A stretch of 32,758 nucleotides of DNA from DASRZM01 sp035686365 (lineage in GTDB: Bacteria; Pseudomonadota; Gammaproteobacteria; Xanthomonadales; Xanthomonadaceae), in the NCBI GenBank assembly GCA_035686365.1, contig DASRZM010000031.1, positions 1 through 32,758 of the forward strand, in the 5' to 3' direction. Below, in pieces: positions 15,920-25,011 of the stretch. Numbering within the stretch: the stretch's first letter is position 1; every line of letters starts with the position of its first letter. Under the pieces are notes generated by a model. The model saw only the letters and a list, made by a program, of their open reading frames with translations. It searched no databases and was not told the origin of the DNA. A program made the position numbers and the translations under genes.

Positions 15920-17461
15920 ATGCGCAAAGCCCAGCTGTACCTGCTGTCCACGGCGATCGCGGTCCTCGCCCTGGCCGCGATCATCTACAAGTGGCAGGTG
16001 CTGCAGTTTCCGCTGGCGCCGGTGTCCGACGTGGAAGTGTGGACCTTGCAGGCGCGCATCGAATTCGCGCCGCGCAAGGGGCCCAATACGGTCACGCTCA
16101 AGGTGCCACTGTCGCCGCCGGGATTCGCCCTGATCGACGAGCGCTTCGTCGCCAAGAACTACTCCCGGCTCGAACAGGCGCGCCGCGATTCGCGCGAGGT
16201 GCAATGGGCGATCCGGCGCGCCACCGGCACCCAGGTCCTGTATTACCGCGCCACGGCCGTGCGCAGCGCCGTGCAGCAGCCGCAGCTGGATTTCCGGCCG
16301 CGGGTGGGCGATCCACCGGTGCTGGAGGAACCGCACGCGAGCGCCGCCCAGACGTTGCTCGACCAGGTCCGCGAGCAGTCCGCCGACGTGGCCACGTATG
16401 CGCAGGAGCTGGTGCGGCGGTTCAACGCCCAACCGGTGTCGGAAGAAGTGGCGCTGCTGTCCGAAGGCCTCGACAGCCCCGAGGCGCGTGCCCAGTTCAT
16501 CGGCCAGCTGCTGGCTTCGCGCAACATCCCGGCGCGCATCGTCCACGGCTTCGAGCTCGGCGAGACCCAGACGCGCGCGCAGATGCGACCGTGGCTGCTG
16601 GTGCACAACGGCACCCGCTGGATCACCATCGACCTGCGCACGGCCGCCGACGGCTGGCCGCCGAACCTGTTGCTGTGGAGCGCCAGCGACGACCCGTTGC
16701 TGGAAGTGTCCAATAATCCGCGCGCACACGTCGAATACTCGGTCAGCCGCAACCTGGCCGACGCGGTGGCGATCGCCGAACGCCGGCTCAAGGTCGAGAA
16801 CGAGGACCTGATCAACTATTCGCTGCTGAGCCTGCCGCTGCAGGCTCAGGCGACCTACCGGATCCTGCTGATGGTGCCGGTGGGCGCGTTCATCATGCTG
16901 CTGCTGCGCAATTTCGTCGGCGTGAGGACCTTCGGAACCTTCATGCCGGTGCTGGTCGCCCTGGCGTTCCGCGAGACCCGGTTGATCGCCGGCATCGCGC
17001 TGTTCGTGCTGGTCGTGGGTGCCGGCCTGCTGGTGCGCTTCTACCTGGAACGCCTGCGCCTGCTGCTGGTGCCGCGGCTCACGGCGGTGCTGATCCTGGT
17101 GGTGCTGCTCATGGCGATGGTGAGCGTGCTCAGCAATCGTCTGGGGATGGAAGTCGGGCTGTCGGTGGCGCTGTTCCCGATGGTGATCATGGCCATGGCG
17201 ATCGAGCGCATGTCGGTGGCCTGGGAGGAACGCGGCGCCGGCGAGGCGATCAAGGAGGGCATCGGCACGATGGTGGTGGCCTCGCTGGCCTACCTGGTGA
17301 TGAGCTACGAGGCGCTGGAGCACTTCGTGTTCGTGTTCCCGGAAATCCTGCTCGTGCTGTTCGCGCTGTCGCTGGTGATCGGGCGCTATTCGGGTTATCG
17401 CCTGCTGGAGCTGCTGCGCTTCCGCGCACTGGTCGATCAGCGCGACGCCGGACCGGGGTGA
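15920..17461 (+). CDS. inactive transglutaminase fused to seven transmembrane helices
   Basis: A 513-residue inner-membrane protein. The chosen ATG at 15920 directly precedes the first hydrophobic span (KAQLYLLSTAIAVLALAAII); 29 upstream in-frame codons look non-coding. Residues about 25-300 form an extracytoplasmic region. Its second half resembles a transglutaminase fold (LASRNIPARIVHGFELGET, WLLVHNGTRWITIDL) but lacks the catalytic cysteine, hence 'inactive'. From about 312 to 505 there is a block of seven hydrophobic helices, starting YRILLMVPVGAFIMLLLRNF and including VGVRTFGTFMPVLVALAF. This family (Transglut_i_TM plus 7TM_transglut) is typically encoded beside an ATP-grasp ligase-like protein, as here, where the two genes overlap or nearly touch. 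Its biochemical role is not established. It follows gyrB after a repeat-filled spacer. Confidence 0.85.
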   Translation: MRKAQLYLLSTAIAVLALAAIIYKWQVLQFPLAPVSDVEVWTLQARIEFAPRKGPNTVTLKVPLSPPGFALIDERFVAKNYSRLEQARRDSREVQWAIRRATGTQVLYYRATAVRSAVQQPQLDFRPRVGDPPVLEEPHASAAQTLLDQVREQSADVATYAQELVRRFNAQPVSEEVALLSEGLDSPEARAQFIGQLLASRNIPARIVHGFELGETQTRAQMRPWLLVHNGTRWITIDLRTAADGWPPNLLLWSASDDPLLEVSNNPRAHVEYSVSRNLADAVAIAERRLKVENEDLINYSLLSLPLQAQATYRILLMVPVGAFIMLLLRNFVGVRTFGTFMPVLVALAFRETRLIAGIALFVLVVGAGLLVRFYLERLRLLLVPRLTAVLILVVLLMAMVSVLSNRLGMEVGLSVALFPMVIMAMAIERMSVAWEERGAGEAIKEGIGTMVVASLAYLVMSYEALEHFVFVFPEILLVLFALSLVIGRYSGYRLLELLRFRALVDQRDAGPG

Positions 17462-17463
17462 GC

Positions 17464-18462
17464 ATGGGCCTGCTGTTCAACCCGTTCCGGATCGCGCGCG
17501 GGCTGCGCGAGATCGGTCTGCTCGGCATCGGCCAGCGCAATGCCGACTACGTGCTGATGTACAACCCGCGCAAGTTCTATCCGCGCGTCGACGACAAGCT
17601 GATCACCAAGCGCCTGGCGCTGGCGGCGGGACTGCCGGTACCCGAGCTGTACGAGGTCGTGCGCGCCGAGCACGAGATCGGCAAGCTGCACGAAAAGCTG
17701 GCCGGGCGCGACCAGTTCGTGGTCAAGCCCGCGCACGGCTCCGGAGGCGACGGCATCCTGGTGGTCACCGGGCGCCGCGGTGAACGCTATCGCCGCTCCA
17801 ACGGCATGTTGATGGACCGGGCCGAGTTCGAACACCACCTGTCGAACACCCTCGGTGGCCTGTATTCGCTCGGCGGCCATCCCGACCATGTGCTGATCGA
17901 ATACTGCGTGCAGTTCGATCCGGTGTTCGACCAGGTCAGCTACAAGGGCGTGCCGGACATCCGGATCATCGTGTTCCTGGGCTATCCGGTGATGGCGATG
18001 ATCCGCCTGCCCACGCGCCTGTCCGACGGCAAGGCCAACCTGCACCAGGGCGCGATCGGCGTGGGCATCGACATCGCCACCGGTGTAACCCGGCACGGCG
18101 TCTGGGGTTCGGAGCCGATCGCCGAACACCCCGACACCGAGCGCTCGATCGCCGGACTGGAAATCCCCAGCTGGGAGGTGCTGCTGGAGATGGCGGCGCG
18201 GTCCTACGAACTGGCCGGGCTCGGCTACGTCGGGGTCGACTTCGTACTCGACCGCAACCTGGGTCCGTTGATCCTGGAACTGAACGCGCGACCGGGCCTG
18301 TCGATCCAGATCGCCAACGGCAGCGGTCTGCTGCAGCGGCTGCGCAGGATCGAGGTGCTCAAGGCCGAGGGCCGGCTCTCGGCCGATCCGCTCGAGCGGG
18401 TGGCCTTTGTGCGGGAACACTTCGCCACCGCGGCAATCGGGGACCCGTTGACGCTTCCGTGA
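17464..18462 (+). CDS. alpha-L-glutamate ligase-like ATP-grasp protein
   Basis: A 332-residue protein of the ATP-grasp superfamily, related to RimK-like amino-acid ligases and the sugar-transfer-associated ATP-grasp group. Visible elements are NPRKFYPRVDDKLITKRLA near the N-terminus, the nucleotide-binding segment FVVKPAHGSGGDGILVV (about 84-100), VDFVLDRNLGPLILELNARPG (metal/ATP site, about 260-280) and SIQIANG. Such enzymes form an amide bond through an acyl phosphate; the substrates of this family are unknown. The start is ambiguous: GTG at 17458 overlaps the previous stop as GTGA, while ATG at 17464 follows GGGG at a better distance, and I prefer the ATG. Coupling to the 7TM transglutaminase-like protein suggests a joint membrane-linked modification. 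Confidence 0.83.
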   Translation: MGLLFNPFRIARGLREIGLLGIGQRNADYVLMYNPRKFYPRVDDKLITKRLALAAGLPVPELYEVVRAEHEIGKLHEKLAGRDQFVVKPAHGSGGDGILVVTGRRGERYRRSNGMLMDRAEFEHHLSNTLGGLYSLGGHPDHVLIEYCVQFDPVFDQVSYKGVPDIRIIVFLGYPVMAMIRLPTRLSDGKANLHQGAIGVGIDIATGVTRHGVWGSEPIAEHPDTERSIAGLEIPSWEVLLEMAARSYELAGLGYVGVDFVLDRNLGPLILELNARPGLSIQIANGSGLLQRLRRIEVLKAEGRLSADPLERVAFVREHFATAAIGDPLTLP

Positions 18463-18490
18463 TTGCCGCCGGGGTAGAACCCGGCCAATC
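18461..18490 (+). terminator. hairpin after the ATP-grasp gene
   Basis: GATTG-CC-GCCGGG, loop GTAGAA, CCCGGC-CAATC: an 11-pair stem with a two-base bulge beginning within the ATP-grasp stop codon. No T-tract follows, so it may be a Rho-assisted terminator or an mRNA 3'-end stabiliser. The remaining spacer to 18669 shows no gene. Confidence 0.4.
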
Positions 18491-18669
18491 CCGCAACCCC
18501 GGTACCTGCGCCACCGCGTTACAGGACAGGGCGCGGCAACCGCTGCCCGCAGACGTCCGGGCGCGAGCGGCCGGCAGGCGACTTGAGCCCGTACGCCCGG
18601 ACCGGGTAGCCTTCCGGGCCCGCCGTTTGCAGATGGCCGTGGCCGAGCCGATCGGCCCAGGAGAGCCCC

Positions 18670-19977
18670 ATGGACAACCGAAGCCTGAAAGTGATGCTGA
18701 TCAGCGTGCTGATCGGCGCATTCCTTGCCCAGGATGCGCTCGGTCAGCGCCACCGCCGCGACCAGGCCGCCCGGGAACGCGAACGGCAGAGTCAGCCTGA
18801 GACATCCACGGACCGCGAAGCGCTCTACCCCAACGCCACCCGCCAGGAGCCCGAGGGCCAGCAGGCATCGCGCAAACTGGCCAAGAAGCTGCAGGCGCTG
18901 ATCGACGATTCCAACGAGGAACGCTTCGACGAGGTGATCTCCGGCGCCAGGGAAATCATCGCCAGCGCCGACGCCAATGCCTACGACAAGGCCATCGCCT
19001 ATCAGTCGCTGGCCTTCGCCCACCTGGAGCAGGACGACTACGTCCAGGCCGCGCAGGCCATCGAGCAGGCGCTGGCCACCAACGCCCTGTCCAACGACAC
19101 GCATTTCCAGCTGATGCGCCAGCTCGCACAGATCCAGCTCGCCGAGGAACAGTACGACCGGGCCATCGTCACGGTCGATCGCTTTCTGACCGAAACCCGT
19201 GCCGAGGACGGCGAGCTGCTGGCAATGAAGGGCAACGCCCTGTACCGGCTCGAGCGTTGCGGCGATGCCATCCCGGTGCTCGAGGAGGCCTCCGCGAAGC
19301 TCGAGCGCAACCAGAGCGCGGTCACCCAGATCCTGATGGCCTGCTATTTCGAGACCGAGCAGCCGCTGAAGGCGGCCGGGATGGCCGAACAGGCGCTGGC
19401 GAAGGACCCGGACAACAAGTCGCTGATCCGCAATCTGTCCTCGATCTACCTGCAGGCCGAGCAGGAGCAGAAGGCTGCCCAGGTGCTCGAGGACGCCAAG
19501 AACCGCGGACTGCTTTCCGAGGCCGAGGACTACAAGCAGCTGTACCAGCTCTACCGCTACGTGGAAAACGATGCCAAGGCGATCGAGGTGATCCGCGAGG
19601 GCCAGGCCAAGGACATCCTGCCCAAGGACGCCGAAACCTATCGTGCCCTCGGCGAAGCGGCCTATTTCAGCGAGAACATTCCGGTCGCGATCGAGGCCTT
19701 CCAGAAGGGCGCGGCGGTCGCCGGCGACGGCGAGCTGGCACTGAGCCTGGCCCGCGTGCTGCACGAGGAGCAGCGCTATCCCGAAGCCAAGGCCGCCGCC
19801 CAGGAGGCGCTGGCCAAGGGCGTGAAACAGAAGGGCCACGCCTACCTTGTCATCGGCGGCGCCGAACTGGGCCTCAACAACAAGGAGGCGGCCATCGCGG
19901 CCTACCGTCAGGCGACCCAGTATCCGGAGAGCAAGTCGGTCGCCGAGTCCTGGCTCAAGTCCGCCGGCCGGATGTGA
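18670..19977 (+). CDS. secreted tetratricopeptide-repeat protein of the TonB cluster
   Basis: A 435-residue protein with an N-terminal signal-like segment (MDNRSLKVMLISVLIGAFLA) and a charged low-complexity stretch to about residue 70. A solenoid of TPR-like helical pairs follows, e.g. AIAYQSLAFAHLEQDDYVQA, DRAIVTVDRFLTETRAEDGE and AGMAEQALAKDPDNKSLIRN. It is probably periplasmic, possibly anchored by its uncleaved N-terminus. The start is backed by AGGAGAG 8 bases upstream. TPR proteins accompany some TonB-ExbB-ExbD systems and assist energy transfer in Vibrio (TtpC); equivalence here is inference from position directly before tonB. The enzymatic motifs I looked for are absent. Confidence 0.82.
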   Translation: MDNRSLKVMLISVLIGAFLAQDALGQRHRRDQAARERERQSQPETSTDREALYPNATRQEPEGQQASRKLAKKLQALIDDSNEERFDEVISGAREIIASADANAYDKAIAYQSLAFAHLEQDDYVQAAQAIEQALATNALSNDTHFQLMRQLAQIQLAEEQYDRAIVTVDRFLTETRAEDGELLAMKGNALYRLERCGDAIPVLEEASAKLERNQSAVTQILMACYFETEQPLKAAGMAEQALAKDPDNKSLIRNLSSIYLQAEQEQKAAQVLEDAKNRGLLSEAEDYKQLYQLYRYVENDAKAIEVIREGQAKDILPKDAETYRALGEAAYFSENIPVAIEAFQKGAAVAGDGELALSLARVLHEEQRYPEAKAAAQEALAKGVKQKGHAYLVIGGAELGLNNKEAAIAAYRQATQYPESKSVAESWLKSAGRM

Positions 19978-20074
19978 GTACCGGTTCCCATGGCCGCCTG
20001 CCGGTCCCGCCCGCGTGTGACCCACGTAGCCGTGCCGGCCGGCCGGGCGATGGTGGTGCAGCCGGGGGATCGAT

Positions 20075-20083
20075 TGGTATAAG
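20075..20083 (+). promoter_or_regulatory. possible promoter of the tonB operon (extended -10)
   Basis: TGGTATAAG fits an extended -10 (TGnTATAAT, one mismatch) in the 196-base spacer before tonB. The -35 region (GGTGCA) is weak. The leader would be about 85 bases. I see no convincing Fur box. Confidence 0.42.
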
Positions 20084-20173
20084 CTTCCAATTTCCCGTCG
20101 GCCGACCGGCCCGCCGCGCACGTCGCGACCGGAAACCCGCGCGACCGAACGATCGTCAGGACCCACCCAACGC

Positions 20174-20839
<666 letters not shown>

Positions 20840-20856
20840 GAGAAAAAGGTAAGCAT

Positions 20857-21711
20857 ATGCAACAGGAAGCCGATATCCAGCCGATCCAAGAGACCGGCAC
20901 CGCTCCGGCCGCAGGGCAGGCAGACACCGCCCCGGCCAGCACGCCGCCGGTCGACACCGGCGCAGACATGGGCGTTCCGGCCGGGTTCGCGGGCGACTCC
21001 GATGCCGCCGCGCTGCAGCAGATGGGCTTCGACCATCTGATCACGCAGCTCGACATCGTCGGCTGGGTGGTGCTGATCACGCTGGTCGTCATGTCGATCG
21101 GGTCGTGGTACTTCACGATCGCCAATGCGCTCAAGTACGCGGTGATCCGCAAGCGTGGCGACCGCGTCGTGCGCACGTTCTGGGAGACGGAGAATGCCCA
21201 GGAGGCCATCCGCTTCATGGAGGAGCAGCCCAGGAGCGAGCCGTTCTCCAAGATCGCGCTCGACTGCGCGGAGGCCGCCGCCCACCATCAGCGGCACGAA
21301 GGTTCGCGCCTGGTCGAGGCACTGAACCGCTCCGAGTTCATCGATCGTGCGCTGCGCCTGGCCGTGGCCCGCGAATCCCAGAAACTCGAGTCGGGCCTGA
21401 CCTTCCTGGCGACCACCGGATCGACCGCGCCCTTCATCGGCCTGCTCGGCACGGTCTGGGGCATCTACCACGCCCTGATCGCCATCGGTGCATCCGGCCA
21501 GGCATCGATCGATGCGGTCGCCGGTCCGGTCGGCGAGGCGCTGATCATGACCGCGCTGGGCCTGTTCGTCGCCATCCCGGCGGTGATCGTCTACAACTTC
21601 TTCGTCCGCACCAACCGCGGGCTGAATGCGAAGTTCGACACCTTCGCCCACGACCTGCATGACTTCTTCGCCACCGGATCGCGGGTCGGCGAGGTCGCAG
21701 TCAAGCGCTGA
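20857..21711 (+). CDS. exbB: ExbB, MotA/TolQ/ExbB proton channel protein
   Basis: A 284-residue inner-membrane subunit of the proton-driven motor that energises TonB. An Ala/Pro-rich N-terminal extension (about 60 residues) precedes the first span (DIVGWVVLITLVVMSIGSWY). A large cytoplasmic domain follows, then the two conserved spans: TTGSTAPFIGLLGTVWGIYH and GEALIMTALGLFVAIPAVIV, which carry the family's pore-lining threonines. The start ATG follows AAAGGTAAG. It is 17 bases after tonB and 30 before the first exbD, clearly one operon. The same fold drives TolQ and MotA, but the context with tonB fixes this as ExbB. Confidence 0.94.
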   Translation: MQQEADIQPIQETGTAPAAGQADTAPASTPPVDTGADMGVPAGFAGDSDAAALQQMGFDHLITQLDIVGWVVLITLVVMSIGSWYFTIANALKYAVIRKRGDRVVRTFWETENAQEAIRFMEEQPRSEPFSKIALDCAEAAAHHQRHEGSRLVEALNRSEFIDRALRLAVARESQKLESGLTFLATTGSTAPFIGLLGTVWGIYHALIAIGASGQASIDAVAGPVGEALIMTALGLFVAIPAVIVYNFFVRTNRGLNAKFDTFAHDLHDFFATGSRVGEVAVKR

Positions 21712-21741
21712 GCCGCCTGGAACAGGCAGGAGTAGAAAGCC

Positions 21742-22158
21742 ATGGCGATGTCAGCTGGAGGTGGCGGCATCGGCGGCCCGATGGCGGAGATCAACGTCAC
21801 GCCGCTGGTCGATGTGATGCTGGTGTTGCTGATCATCTTCATGATCACCACGCCGCTGATGTCGCACAAGGTGCAGATCACACTGCCCGAGGCGACTTTG
21901 CGGACGCCGCCGGAGGATGCCATCCGACCGATCACGCTCTCGGTCAAGGACAACGGGGACGTCTTCTGGAACGACGAGCCGGTGCAGCCCAGCGTGCTGG
22001 AGTCGATGCTCGCGGTCGAGGCGCAGAAGAAGCCGCAGCCGCAGATCGACATCCGCGCCGACCGCACCACGCGCTACCGGCAGATCCAGGCAGTCGTGCG
22101 CGTGGCCAAGGAGGTCGGCATCCGCAAGGTCGGCTTCGTCACCACACCCGAACGCTGA
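21742..22158 (+). CDS. exbD1: ExbD, biopolymer transport protein (first copy)
   Basis: A 138-residue protein with a short cytoplasmic N-terminus and a single span containing the key aspartate in NVTPLVDVMLVLLIIFMITT, followed by a periplasmic ExbD/TolR domain (about 45-138). The membrane aspartate is the proton-carrying residue of the ExbB-ExbD motor. The Shine-Dalgarno AGGAG precedes the start. It shares almost the whole span sequence with the second copy but diverges in the periplasmic part. In Xanthomonas the first ExbD is the one required for iron uptake. Confidence 0.94.
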   Translation: MAMSAGGGGIGGPMAEINVTPLVDVMLVLLIIFMITTPLMSHKVQITLPEATLRTPPEDAIRPITLSVKDNGDVFWNDEPVQPSVLESMLAVEAQKKPQPQIDIRADRTTRYRQIQAVVRVAKEVGIRKVGFVTTPER

Positions 22159-22170
22159 GGAACCGAACCG

Positions 22171-22593
<423 letters not shown>

Positions 22594-22792
22594 GGAAGGT
22601 CTGATCAAGTCCATCCTGGACTCGATCAGACTCGCCGGGTCCGGCACATGTCCGGACTCGGCTCCGCTGGATCAAGCACGCAAGTGCTTGATCCGCGAGC
22701 GCGCCATCCATGGCGCGCGAACCTCTGAACTTGTTCAGAGCTTCTCCAGCGAAGGTCCGATCCAGTCCAGGATGGACGTGACCCGGCCTGCC
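22594..22792. repeat. palindromic repeat cluster R2 between exbD2 and pdxJ
   Basis: The whole convergent spacer is a chain of perfect or near-perfect hairpins. They are CTGATCaAGTCCA/TGGACTcGATCAG (22601-22629, loop TCC), GGATCAAGCAC/GTGCTTGATCC (22669-22694, loop GCAA), GCGCGCCAT/ATGGCGCGC (22699-22718, loop CC) and CTCTGAAC/GTTCAGAG (22723-22740, loop TT). The ends are related: GTCCATCCTGGAC (22609-22621) recurs inverted as GTCCAGGATGGAC (22765-22777). A diverged copy lies after gyrB. The unit looks like a MITE- or BIME-like dispersed element and probably also ends transcription of both convergent operons. Confidence 0.75.
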
Positions 22793-23557
22793 TCAGCGCG
22801 CCGGCGCGCTGGCGTCGATGATCGCCAGATAGTCGCGCACGGTGCGCTCCAGGCCCGCATACAGGGCCTCGGCGAACAGCGCGTGCCCGATCGAGACCTC
22901 CAGCACCTGCGGCACCGCGGACAGGAATGTCCCGAGATTGCGCTGGTCCAGGTCATGGCCGGCGTTGACGCCCAGGCCGGCAGCCCGGGCGCGCTCGGCG
23001 GCCGCCGCACAGCGCGCCAGCTCGGCGCCGGCCTGGCCGGCCGCGAAGGCGCGCGCGTAGGGCCCCGTGTACAGCTCGATGCGATCGGCGCCGATCTCTG
23101 CGGCGCGTTCGATCTCATCGCTCCCCGGATCCATGAACAGGCTCACCCGGCACCCGGCATCCTTGAGGCGACCGATCCGCGCTCGCAGGCGCGCGGCGTC
23201 CGCCCGCAGGTCCCAGCCGTGGTCGGAGGTGATCTGTGCATCGGCGTCGGGAACCAGCGTGGCCTGGGCCGGGTGCGCCGACTCCACCAGTTCCACGAAA
23301 CCCGGATAGCCGGTGCGGGCGCCTGCGAACGGGTTGCCCTCGATATTGAACTCGACGGCGGCCACGGCCGGCACCAGATCGGCAACGTCCTGCGGGCGGA
23401 TGTGGCGGCAATCCGGGCGTGGGTGCACGGTAATCCCGCCGCAGCCGGCGGCGATCGCCGTGCGGGCCGCTGCCACGACATCGGGAACGGTGCCGCCGCG
23501 CGCGTTGCGCAGTACGGCGACCTTGTTGAGGTTGACGCTGAGCAGCGTGTCGGCCAT
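22793..23557 (-). CDS. pdxJ: pyridoxine 5'-phosphate synthase
   Basis: Condenses 1-deoxy-D-xylulose 5-phosphate with 3-amino-2-oxopropyl phosphate in the last ring-closing step of de novo vitamin B6 synthesis; cytosolic TIM-barrel enzyme. The 254-residue protein reads LSVNLNKVAVLRNARGG, then GGITVHPRPDCRHIRPQDV (catalytic His near 45), VEFNIEGNPF, TLVPDADAQITSDHGWDL, RIELYTGPYA and GLGVNAGHDLDQRNL, ending in a glycine-rich loop SIGHALF. It is the last gene of the sigma/anti-sigma/PDZ series and follows the tonB cluster convergently, as in Xanthomonas. No Shine-Dalgarno is visible: a strong hairpin ends exactly at the base before the ATG. Confidence 0.96.
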   Translation of the reverse strand: MADTLLSVNLNKVAVLRNARGGTVPDVVAAARTAIAAGCGGITVHPRPDCRHIRPQDVADLVPAVAAVEFNIEGNPFAGARTGYPGFVELVESAHPAQATLVPDADAQITSDHGWDLRADAARLRARIGRLKDAGCRVSLFMDPGSDEIERAAEIGADRIELYTGPYARAFAAGQAGAELARCAAAAERARAAGLGVNAGHDLDQRNLGTFLSAVPQVLEVSIGHALFAEALYAGLERTVRDYLAIIDASAPAR

Positions 23558-23588
23558 GACTGGGACCGGACCTGGGGTCCGGCCAGTC
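23558..23588 (-). promoter_or_regulatory. hairpin abutting the pdxJ start codon
   Basis: GACTGG-GA-CCGGACC, loop TGG, GGTCCGG-CCAGTC: a 13-pair stem with a two-base bulge whose last base immediately precedes the pdxJ ATG. It occupies the position of the ribosome-binding site. It could be a terminator of the upstream PDZ gene, an attenuator, or an mRNA structure controlling pdxJ translation. There is no T-tract. Confidence 0.6.
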
Positions 23589-23606
23589 TAGCGCCGTCGG
23601 CGCCGC

Positions 23607-24530
23607 CTACATGCGGCAGTGCTCGCGCGATTCGCGCCAGATCACCGGGGCCCAGTACTGCTTGTCGGCCATCGAACCGGTGTGGCTCTTGTCGTAGCGC
23701 GCGGCCAGGCGGTAGGTCACGCCCGGCTCCACGTCCACCACCAGCTCCTTGTGCAGCCGGTGGGCATAGCGCCCGCGCTGGGACAGCTCCACGCCGGTGA
23801 ACTGGTTGGCGTCGATGTCCTCGGCGACGGTCAGCACATGTTGCCCCGGCCGCACCGGAAAGCTGGTGGTCGTGGTCGGACCCGGCAGCCTGCCATCGAT
23901 CGAGATCAGCACCGCGCGGTACAGATTGGCGCCACGTGGCGCGTTGTCGAACACGCTGATGCGCCCGCAGTTGGAGCCGTCGGAGGCCGCCGCCAGGCTC
24001 GCGCTCGCCAGCGCCGTGCCCAGCTCCAGGCGGTAGGCCGGCAACACGTAGCGTGTCACCGGGCCGCGCAACTCGAGCTCGGCTCCGGCGCGCATCACCG
24101 TCAGCGACACCGGTGCCGCATCCTCCGATGCCAGCGCCTGCGCCAGCACCGCACCGGCCCGGGCGCGCCCGCCCTGGCTGCCCAGGCCGGTCAGCGCGCG
24201 GCCCTGGACGGCGATGATGCGGTCGCCCGAGCGCAGACCCAGGGCAGCGGCACTGCCGCCGGGCGTGACCGCCAGCACCGGCAGGCCCTGGGCGGCATCG
24301 CCGCGCACATCGACGATGGCGCCGAACTCCGCGTGCCGGGTCTCGGGGCTGGTCACGGCCAGCGACTGGACCTGTGCCGGATCGAGTTCGCCGGATTCGA
24401 CCAGCCGCACCAGCGCGCCGTGCACCTCCTCGCGCAAGCGCTGCTCGACCGGCGCCTGCGCCAGTGCCGATGCGGCCGCGAGCGCGAGTCCGGCCGCCAG
24501 CGCTGTGGGCTTCAAGATCGACCTGTTCAT
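23607..24530 (-). CDS. secreted PDZ-domain protein
   Basis: A 307-residue exported protein. The start (ATG complementary to 24528-24530) follows AGGAGT and yields a clear signal peptide (MNRSILKPTALAAGLALAAA, cleavage near ALA-QA). Residues about 75-160 form a PDZ-like domain with LPVLAVTPGGSAAALGLRSGDRI. The C-terminal half (about 170-307) is a beta-rich periplasmic domain of unknown type with DNAPRGANLYRAVLISIDG, and it ends in a cysteine-containing tail. No protease catalytic triad is visible, so it is probably not a DegP-like enzyme. It follows the putative anti-sigma gene by 25 bases, suggesting a role in the envelope function governed by the sigma factor. Confidence 0.8.
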   Translation of the reverse strand: MNRSILKPTALAAGLALAAASALAQAPVEQRLREEVHGALVRLVESGELDPAQVQSLAVTSPETRHAEFGAIVDVRGDAAQGLPVLAVTPGGSAAALGLRSGDRIIAVQGRALTGLGSQGGRARAGAVLAQALASEDAAPVSLTVMRAGAELELRGPVTRYVLPAYRLELGTALASASLAAASDGSNCGRISVFDNAPRGANLYRAVLISIDGRLPGPTTTTSFPVRPGQHVLTVAEDIDANQFTGVELSQRGRYAHRLHKELVVDVEPGVTYRLAARYDKSHTGSMADKQYWAPVIWRESREHCRM

Positions 24531-24555
24531 GGAAAGACTCCTGTGCATGATGGAT

Positions 24556-25011
24556 TCAGATCCGCGTGGGCAGTGGCGCCTGCGCGACCAGCCCGGCTTC
24601 CAGGGCGCGCGCGCGGGCCTCCCACAGTGCATCGAGCTCGCCCTGGCCGGCGCCGCGCCGATAGGCGGCAGCCAGGTCGGCATCGAGCGCGCCGATGCCC
24701 GCCGCCACCAACGGGTCATCGGCTGCCGGTGCCGCCAACAGGCGTGTCTCGAGCGCCTGCGAGCGCGCCAGCGCCGACTCCGGCGCCAGCGCGACCGGCA
24801 TCTGGCGAAGCAGGCCGACCGCCATTGCCGCCACCGCGGCGGCAGCCGCCAGTCCCAGCGGCCAGCGCCATTGCCGCCACGGCCGATGTCGACGCCCGCC
24901 GGCAGCGGCGACGGCCGCCAGCACGCGCAGTCGCAGTGCTGGCGGCGGCGAGGCCGCCGGCAGGCGCTGCAGGTAATCGTGGACCCGGTCCGGATTGCGA
25001 TTGGAGTTCAT
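24556..25011 (-). CDS. single-span membrane protein, putative anti-sigma factor
   Basis: A 151-residue protein with an N-terminal cytoplasmic segment of about 50 residues rich in Arg and Ala, one hydrophobic helix (about 51-68, PLGLAAAAAVAAMAVGLL), and a C-terminal helical domain rich in Ala/Leu/Glu. There is no zinc-binding ZAS motif and no database-grade homology I can recall. The assignment as anti-sigma factor rests on size, topology and context: its start overlaps the ECF sigma stop as ATGA, the standard arrangement for a sigma/anti-sigma pair. Confidence 0.68.
   Translation of the reverse strand: MNSNRNPDRVHDYLQRLPAASPPPALRLRVLAAVAAAGGRRHRPWRQWRWPLGLAAAAAVAAMAVGLLRQMPVALAPESALARSQALETRLLAAPAADDPLVAAGIGALDADLAAAYRRGAGQGELDALWEARARALEAGLVAQAPLPTRI

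Noticed and set aside
22594..22792. Possible CRISPR array because of repeated palindromes
   Set aside because: The hairpins differ from each other, there are no regular unique spacers, and no cas gene is near.
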